Origin: Methanosarcinales archaeon
Lineage (GTDB): Archaea > Halobacteriota > Syntropharchaeia > Alkanophagales > Methanospirareceae
Reading direction: 5' to 3'
NCBI GenBank assembly: GCA_003661125.1
Contig: QMVO01000041.1
Span: 1-10,251 of the forward strand
Length of the DNA: 10,251 nucleotides
The notes under the pieces were generated by a model. It searched no databases. It was not told the DNA's origin and was given only the letters and a program-made list of their open reading frames with translations. Position numbers and translations under genes: made by a program. Shown here piece after piece: positions 5,679 to 10,251 of the stretch. How positions within the stretch are numbered: position 1 is the first letter of the stretch; each line of letters begins with the position of its first letter.

Positions 5679-6578
5679 TTACCACCCTCTCGCTTGCAGC
5701 ATCTCCTCTTCTCTCAGAATACTTATCTCAATCCCTTTCATCGGTATCCCCAATCCCTTGGAAATCTCCGCAAGTTTCTTTGCATCCTCGTAGTTGTTCA
5801 CTGCTTCCACAATTGCAGAAGCCATTCTGGGCGGATTCTCCGACTTGAAAATCCCAGAACCGACAAAAACACCGTCTGCTCCGAGCCTCATCATGAGAGC
5901 CGCATCTGCAGGCGTTGCCACTCCTCCTGCTGCGAAATTCACCACTGGTAATCGCTGCAATTCCGCAGTCTCTTGCACCCCCTCAAAAGACACTTTCAGC
6001 TCTTTCGCAACGTCTTTCAGCTCTTCCTCGCTCTTTCCTTTTAGTGACCTTATCTCACCCATAATTAACTTCATGTGTCGTACCGCTTCCTTCACGTCCC
6101 CCGTACCCGCTTCCCCTTTCGTCCTCACCATCGCCGCACCCTCCTCTATACGCCGCAATGCTTCTCCTAAGTCGCGTGCACCGCAGACAAAGGGCACTGT
6201 AAATCCTCTTTTATCCACATGATGCGTGTCCACAGGTGTTAGAACCTCAGATTCATCCACCATATCAACGCCCAACGCTTCCAATATTTCCGCTTCCACA
6301 AAATGCCCTATGCGGCATTTCGCCATCACAGGTATGGTAACCGCATCGATGATTTCTGAGATGACCACAGGGTCTGCCATTCTTGCTACGCCACCAGCTT
6401 TTCTGATATCCGCAGGAACTGCATGCAGAGCCATAACAGCAATAGCACCCGCGTCCTCTGCCACTATCGCCTGTTCTGCACTCGTCACGTCCATTATTAC
6501 ACCGCCCTTTTGCAAGGAAGCGAAACCACGCTTCAAAAGCTCTGTTCCATGTCTAAGCTGTTCAATTTCTATCACCAT
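5679..6578 (-). CDS. pdxS: Pyridoxal 5'-phosphate synthase lyase subunit PdxS
   Basis: PdxS condenses ribose 5-phosphate, glyceraldehyde 3-phosphate and ammonia into pyridoxal 5'-phosphate. The ammonia comes from the PdxT glutaminase, which is not encoded in this window. The 299-residue TIM barrel is complete. Key residues are visible: D30 in VIMDV, K87 in PVMAKCRIGHF (first Schiff-base lysine) and K154 in VRTKGEAGTG (second lysine). The phosphate-binding AAGGVATPADAALMM (216-230) and GVFVGSGIFKS (236-246) are also present. The Cys after MAK, where many homologues have Ala, is a mild variant. The ATG is preceded by AGGAG about 15 bases upstream and GGGGA closer in. The gene is divergent from the tRNA methylase and probably monocistronic. 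Confidence 0.97.
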   Translation of the reverse strand: MVIEIEQLRHGTELLKRGFASLQKGGVIMDVTSAEQAIVAEDAGAIAVMALHAVPADIRKAGGVARMADPVVISEIIDAVTIPVMAKCRIGHFVEAEILEALGVDMVDESEVLTPVDTHHVDKRGFTVPFVCGARDLGEALRRIEEGAAMVRTKGEAGTGDVKEAVRHMKLIMGEIRSLKGKSEEELKDVAKELKVSFEGVQETAELQRLPVVNFAAGGVATPADAALMMRLGADGVFVGSGIFKSENPPRMASAIVEAVNNYEDAKKLAEISKGLGIPMKGIEISILREEEMLQARGW

Positions 6579-6635
6579 CTTTCTTCCCCATCTCCTTATT
6601 GATATTTTTTATTTTAAAATTTTTCTTTTGGTAAG

Positions 6636-6657
6636 CTTTTCTTCTAAAAAAGAAAAG
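6636..6657 (+). promoter_or_regulatory. Hairpin abutting the tRNA methyltransferase start codon
   Basis: CTTTTCTT (6636-6643) pairs perfectly with AAGAAAAG (6650-6657) around CTAAAA. The last paired base directly precedes ATG 6658. Design and sequence (a GTAA...CTTTT.TTCTAAAAA core) match the stem at the mutL start. It could limit ribosome access or be a repeat remnant. No Shine-Dalgarno sequence is visible ahead of this gene. Confidence 0.45.
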
Positions 6658-7731
6658 ATGGAGCTTGCTTTTGAACTGTCAAGAGAGCATGAAACACTAC
6701 CAAAATCCGAGGTTTTTGCATGTTTACACGCTTTAAGCGTCTCTTATGTTGAAAAAGTATTCTCCGATGGGATATTGGTGGTTGACACACAACTTTCGCA
6801 CGAAGCTCTCGATACCTTATCAAGGCGATTGGGGATAACGCACTGCATATATGAAGTAAAAGGTTGTAGTAAACCAGAGGAAAGGGAAATACTGGCAGTC
6901 GTTAAAAATGCTGATATAGATAACTTTATGGAACAAGGGCTCACGTTCGCAGTGCGTGTTAAGGCAAAAAGCAACTTTATATCCGAAGAGAAAAAACTTT
7001 TAGAAAGAGATTTAGAGAGAAAAGCGGGAGAAATCATAAGATGGAAGGGTTATAAAGTGAACCTCACAAATCCATCTAAAACCTTTGTGCTATTGATAAC
7101 AAAGCAAACGTGCTTTTTCTGTTTGCTCTTACATGCCGCAGATAAAAAACAATTTGGGGAACGAAAACCACATTTAAGACCTTTCTTTTCGCCTGGCGTG
7201 ATCAAGCCAAAAATTGCTCGTGCTCTGGTTAATCTCAGCAGTATAAAAGAAGGAGGGATTTTTCTCGACCCCTTCTGTGGCACGGGAGGGATATTGATAG
7301 AAGCAGGTCTGATAGGAGCGACATTAGTGGGAATAGACATGCAGGCAAAGATGGTGAGAGGAGCCGAAAAAAATCTGCGAATTTATGAACTGAAGGCTAA
7401 TTTAATCGTTGGCGATTCATCTAAAATGGCATTACGGGATAATAGCGTTGATGCCGTCGTAACAGACTTGCCTTATGGTAGATCATCTCTGGTATCAAGA
7501 TCAGGCTACTTTTTGGCTGAATCTCGCACAAGGTTCCTCGAACGCCTACACAGGGACGCTTTGAATGAGGTACATCGTGTGCTCAAAACTCGAGGGAGAG
7601 CAGTCATCGTATCCAACTCTTCTTCTCTTTATTCCTTTTCTCATGAGTTCCATTTCCGTGTTCTCGAGAATCACAAATACCGAGTTCATAAAAGTTTAAG
7701 TAGATACATTGCAATCCTTGAAAAGGAATGA
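6658..7731 (+). CDS. trmG10: tRNA (guanine-10-N2)-methyltransferase, THUMP plus Rossmann methylase
   Basis: The enzyme uses S-adenosylmethionine to methylate the exocyclic amine of G10 in tRNA, often twice, helping the tRNA fold. The 357-residue protein has an N-terminal region with a THUMP RNA-binding domain (about 45-150) and a C-terminal methylase. The joint carries the family signature HLRPFFSPGVIKPKIARALVNL-like segment (from H172; RPFFSPG at 174-180). SAM binding is at FLDPFCGTGGILIEAG (202-217) and VGIDMQ (224-229). The amino-methylase catalytic motif is TDLPYG (269-274), where DPPYG is more usual. The frame is open back to 6226, but that part is antisense to pdxS and hydrophobic nonsense; ATG 6658 gives the family N-terminus MELAFELSREHETL. 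Adenine deaminase follows after 55 bases, so co-transcription is likely. Confidence 0.9.
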   Translation: MELAFELSREHETLPKSEVFACLHALSVSYVEKVFSDGILVVDTQLSHEALDTLSRRLGITHCIYEVKGCSKPEEREILAVVKNADIDNFMEQGLTFAVRVKAKSNFISEEKKLLERDLERKAGEIIRWKGYKVNLTNPSKTFVLLITKQTCFFCLLLHAADKKQFGERKPHLRPFFSPGVIKPKIARALVNLSSIKEGGIFLDPFCGTGGILIEAGLIGATLVGIDMQAKMVRGAEKNLRIYELKANLIVGDSSKMALRDNSVDAVVTDLPYGRSSLVSRSGYFLAESRTRFLERLHRDALNEVHRVLKTRGRAVIVSNSSSLYSFSHEFHFRVLENHKYRVHKSLSRYIAILEKE

Positions 7732-7786
7732 CACTATCTCATGTCGCCATGCCATAAAAGAAAGATAGATTAATTGAGAAGAGAAA

Positions 7787-9514
7787 ATGAAAATTTTGAC
7801 TGAGACAAAGGACTTGATTAACATCGCCCTGGGCAAACGAAAATCGGACTTGGTGGTCAAAAACGTAAACCTCGTGAACGTATGCAGTGGCGAGATATAC
7901 GAAACAGATATTGCAATTGCTCGTGATCTGATAGTGGGATTAGGAAGATACGAAGGAAGAAAAGAAATAGAGGCGAAGGATAAATATGCTGTTCCTGGAT
8001 TGATAGATGGGCATACGCACATAGAAATGAGCATGCTTTCGGTAAGCGAGTTTGCAAGGGCGATAGTGCCTCGTGGGACAACTACGGTGGTGGCGGACCC
8101 TCATGAGATCGCCAATGTTTTAGGTATCGATGGGATAAAAAGTATTTTAGAAGAGGCGAAGACAGCACCGCTAAAGGTGTTTTGTACGGCTCCTTCCTGT
8201 GTGCCTTCTACTGACCCTTCGCTTGGACTTGAGACCCAGGGCGCGAGGATAGGGCATGAAGAGATAAAGAAACTGATCCAGATCGAGGGAGTCATAGCCT
8301 TAGCAGAAGTGATGAATTACGGCGGTGTCATAGCGAAGGAAGAGGAAGTATGGAAGAAAATAGAGGTTGCGAAGGACTTAAACTTACCAATAGATGGTCA
8401 TGCCCCTCTACTCCGCGGTAAAGAGTTAAACGCTTATGTCGTAAGTGGTGTTGGCTCAGACCACGAGAGCGTCTCTTATGAGGAAGCGCAGGAAAAGCTC
8501 CGACTGGGTATGTATCTAATGGTAAGAGAAGGTTCAGTGGCAAAAAACCTGAAGGATATCGCTCCTTTATTGAAATCTGCAGATACAAGGAATTGCATGC
8601 TTGTCACTGATGGCGACCGGACACCGCTTGATTTAAAGGAGGAAGGTTATTTAGACCACACTTTGAGAAAAGCTATTGAGGAGGGTGTAGATCCGGTAAA
8701 AGCAGTGCAGATGTGTACGATAAATCCAGCGCAATGGTTCAAACTCGATGATTGTTTAGGCAGCATTTCTCCCGGTAAAGTTGCTGACATCGTGTTGTTA
8801 AAAAATTTAGAGCGATTTGAAGTAGAGAAGGTGGTAGTGGACGGAAAGATTTCGACTGATTTTGCTCCTCATACCGAATATAGGTATAGATATCCAAAAT
8901 ACGGAGAAAGTATAAGGATAAAGCGAGTAAACCCAGGGGATTTTGAGATAAAGATAAAGTTGGAAAGAGCAAGAAAAGCGAGATTAATAGGTCTAATAGA
9001 AGGTGAACTCCTGACTGAGGAGCTTGTGGAGGAGATAAGCGGCATTGACATCGCTCGCGATATATTGAAAATTGCCGTAGTGGAACGGCATCATTATTCC
9101 GGTAATATAGGCTTGGGGTTCGTAAAAGGATTTGGTTTGAAAACAGGTGCTGTCGCTTCTTCTATCGCTCACGACTCGCATAATATCGTGGTTATAGGAA
9201 CAAACGAAGCAGATATGGCTTTCGCCTGCAATCGGCTGCATGAGATAGGCGGTGGAATTGTTCTGTGCCGCGGTTGCGCGGTGAAAAGCGAGATGGAGCT
9301 GCCTATTGCCGGATTGATGACCGATAAAAGGCTGGATTATGTGGCAAAAAAAGAAAAAGAGATAGAAGCCAAAATTTCGGAGATGGGCGGTGAACTGCGA
9401 GTTCCGTTTATCACGATGTCTTTTCTCGCTTTACCCGTGATACCTGAGCTGAAGATAACGGATAAGGGATTGGTAGATGTAGAGAAGCGGAAAATAGTGG
9501 ACATTTTCTTATGA
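7787..9514 (+). CDS. ade: Adenine deaminase
   Basis: This amidohydrolase converts adenine to hypoxanthine and ammonia for purine salvage. The 575 residues span the full family length. Metal and active-site motifs appear in order: PGLIDGHTHIE (70-80), ADPHEIANVLG (103-113), LAEVMN (172-177), DGHAP (203-207) and SDHES (224-228). The C-terminal region has GLGFVKGFG-like glycine-rich sequence and AHDSHNIVVIGTN, typical of AdeC rather than of adenosine deaminase. One variation: the usual TDDR-type site, where the catalytic Asp lies, reads TDGDRTP (274-280), apparently with one extra Gly. A changed substrate is possible but unproven. The ATG has a weak purine-rich GAGAAGAGAAA just ahead. It lies 55 bases after the tRNA methylase; a T7 run follows at 9568-9574. 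Confidence 0.93.
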   Translation: MKILTETKDLINIALGKRKSDLVVKNVNLVNVCSGEIYETDIAIARDLIVGLGRYEGRKEIEAKDKYAVPGLIDGHTHIEMSMLSVSEFARAIVPRGTTTVVADPHEIANVLGIDGIKSILEEAKTAPLKVFCTAPSCVPSTDPSLGLETQGARIGHEEIKKLIQIEGVIALAEVMNYGGVIAKEEEVWKKIEVAKDLNLPIDGHAPLLRGKELNAYVVSGVGSDHESVSYEEAQEKLRLGMYLMVREGSVAKNLKDIAPLLKSADTRNCMLVTDGDRTPLDLKEEGYLDHTLRKAIEEGVDPVKAVQMCTINPAQWFKLDDCLGSISPGKVADIVLLKNLERFEVEKVVVDGKISTDFAPHTEYRYRYPKYGESIRIKRVNPGDFEIKIKLERARKARLIGLIEGELLTEELVEEISGIDIARDILKIAVVERHHYSGNIGLGFVKGFGLKTGAVASSIAHDSHNIVVIGTNEADMAFACNRLHEIGGGIVLCRGCAVKSEMELPIAGLMTDKRLDYVAKKEKEIEAKISEMGGELRVPFITMSFLALPVIPELKITDKGLVDVEKRKIVDIFL

Positions 9515-9539
9515 TTGCTCATCCTTGCGGAAAGCAAAA

Positions 9540-9574
9540 TTATATTTATATAGAACTAAACATATAATTTTTTT
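9540..9574 (+). promoter_or_regulatory. Probable TATA promoter of the inositol-phosphate synthase with T-run ending ade
   Basis: TTATATTTATATA (9540-9552) is a strong archaeal TATA candidate preceded by AAAA. Transcription would begin near 9572, leaving a leader of about 70 bases with a Shine-Dalgarno sequence. A second AT box (CATATAAT, 9561-9568) is an alternative. The seven T at 9568-9574 may terminate the upstream ade transcript. Which signal is used cannot be decided by eye. Confidence 0.5.
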
Positions 9575-9640
9575 ATCAGTTGGATTGAAGTAGCGTTCGC
9601 GAATCTGAAACAAGTATAAGTAAGGAGGTGTTGGAAAGGG

Positions 9641-10251
9641 TTGAAAAAGATAAAATTAGCCATTGCTGGCGTTGGGAACTGCGCGAGTTCTCTTGTCCAG
9701 GGTATCGAATATTACAAACACGTGGATGCGAAGGATTGCATCGGTTTGATGCACTATGAGGTCAATGGGTACAGACCAGGAGATATAGAAGTTGTAGCGG
9801 CATTTGACGTGGATAAAAGAAAAGTAGGAAAAGACTTAAGTGAAGCGGTGTTTGCAGCGCCTAATTGCACTGCGATTTTTTATCGAGTGCCATATTGCGG
9901 TGTGGAAGTAAAGATGGGAGCGGTTCTGGACGGTGTGGCATCGCACATGCACAGTTTTCCCGAGGATAAAACCTTCGTGGTTGCAGATAAAGACCCGTGT
10001 AATGTGGTAAAGGAGCTTGAAGATAGCGGAGCAGAGATTTTAGTGAATTACATGCCCGTGGGTTCAGAGCAAGCTGCGAGGTTCTATGCGAAAGCAGCTC
10101 TGGATGCAGGTGTCGCCTTTGTAAACTGTATGCCGGTGTTCATCGCATCAGATCCCGAATGGGGCAGGAAATTCGAGGCGAGGAATTTGCCTGTGGTAGG
10201 AGATGATGTGAAATCGCAGATTGGTGCAACGATTGTTCACAGAACGCTTGC
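9641..10251 (+). CDS. ino1: myo-Inositol-1-phosphate synthase, short archaeal/actinobacterial type (partial)
   Basis: The enzyme uses NAD to turn glucose 6-phosphate into inositol 1-phosphate, the precursor of archaetidylinositol lipids and, in some archaea, di-inositol-phosphate solutes. About 203 residues are present; the gene runs off the right edge. The N-terminal Rossmann motif is IAGVGNCASSLVQGIEYY (8-25). AAFDVDKRKVGKDL follows, then YMPVGSEQAARFYA, AGVAFVNCMPVFIASDPEW and VGDDVKSQIGATI. These match the compact class as found in mycobacteria, not the large eukaryotic form. The start is TTG 9641, since no ATG fits. A strong AAGGAGGTG lies at 9622-9630, with GAAAGGG closer. Frames from nearby GTG 9628 or TTG 9631 do not encode the family. 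About 160 C-terminal residues should follow outside the window. Confidence 0.93.
   Translation, partial: MKKIKLAIAGVGNCASSLVQGIEYYKHVDAKDCIGLMHYEVNGYRPGDIEVVAAFDVDKRKVGKDLSEAVFAAPNCTAIFYRVPYCGVEVKMGAVLDGVASHMHSFPEDKTFVVADKDPCNVVKELEDSGAEILVNYMPVGSEQAARFYAKAALDAGVAFVNCMPVFIASDPEWGRKFEARNLPVVGDDVKSQIGATIVHRTL

Noticed and set aside
5694..6222. Plus-strand open frames across pdxS
   Set aside because: They are shadows of the strongly conserved pdxS coding sequence on the minus strand.
6226..6657. Upstream extension of the tRNA methyltransferase frame
   Set aside because: This stretch is antisense to pdxS and its translation has no resemblance to the family N-terminus; ATG 6658 gives the expected start.
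9596..9603. TTCGCGAA palindrome in the inositol-phosphate synthase leader
   Set aside because: An isolated 8-bp palindrome with no second copy or flanking symmetry; not enough to call an operator.
9628..9633. GTG 9628 or TTG 9631 as start of the inositol-phosphate synthase
   Set aside because: Both are in a different frame from the conserved GVGNCAS sequence; TTG 9641 is the only suitable start near the Shine-Dalgarno sequence.

Overview
The window looks like a piece of an archaeal chromosome. It carries an archaeal-type phosphopantetheine adenylyltransferase, a UbiA enzyme of the archaeal ether-lipid type, the archaeal tRNA guanine-10 methyltransferase (THUMP plus methylase), an archaeal SRP (7S) RNA and TATA-box promoters rather than bacterial -35/-10 boxes. 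The mix of mutL, pdxS, adenine deaminase and a short-type inositol-phosphate synthase suggests a methanogen-related or ANME-type Halobacteriota/Euryarchaeota lineage. That lineage is an inference; no 16S or marker search was possible.

Left part (1-1906): accessory, exported-protein territory. A 310-residue protein (49-981) carries two tandem cysteine-rich modules near its end but no visible signal peptide. It is followed by a hairpin terminator. Next comes a second gene (from 1079) with a clear signal peptide and a beta-rich body, interrupted by one in-frame TGA at 1481-1483. The same frame stays open to 1906 and ends in a Pro/Thr-rich tail. The two proteins share short patterns and may be diverged relatives.

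Centre-left (1921-3736, minus strand): a GC-rich island at about 1974-2292 encodes the SRP RNA on the minus strand. It has closed ends, a GGAG helix-6 loop, a GGAA helix-8 loop and a well-spaced TATA box. Reading frames drawn through this island are not genes. Upstream on the same strand are ubiA (lipid prenyltransferase) and coaD (CoA synthesis), probably co-transcribed.

Centre (3737-5657): a divergent intergenic region full of inverted repeats, then mutL on the plus strand with both ATPase and endonuclease motifs. The mutL start codon sits at the base of an 11-bp stem that competes with an alternative stem. pdxS (PLP synthase) converges on mutL from 6578 to 5679.

Right part (6579-10251): a second divergent intergenic region, again with a hairpin abutting the start codon. 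The tRNA methyltransferase (6658-7731), adenine deaminase (7787-9514) and the first two-thirds or so of a myo-inositol-1-phosphate synthase (9641 to the edge) follow on the plus strand. ubiA and the inositol-phosphate synthase fit archaeal phospholipid synthesis (core lipid and inositol headgroup). coaD and pdxS make cofactors, ade salvages purines, and the SRP RNA and tRNA methylase serve translation and export. I see no CRISPR array, transposase, tRNA or rRNA gene. The most unusual material is the TGA-interrupted secreted gene and the paired start-codon hairpins.
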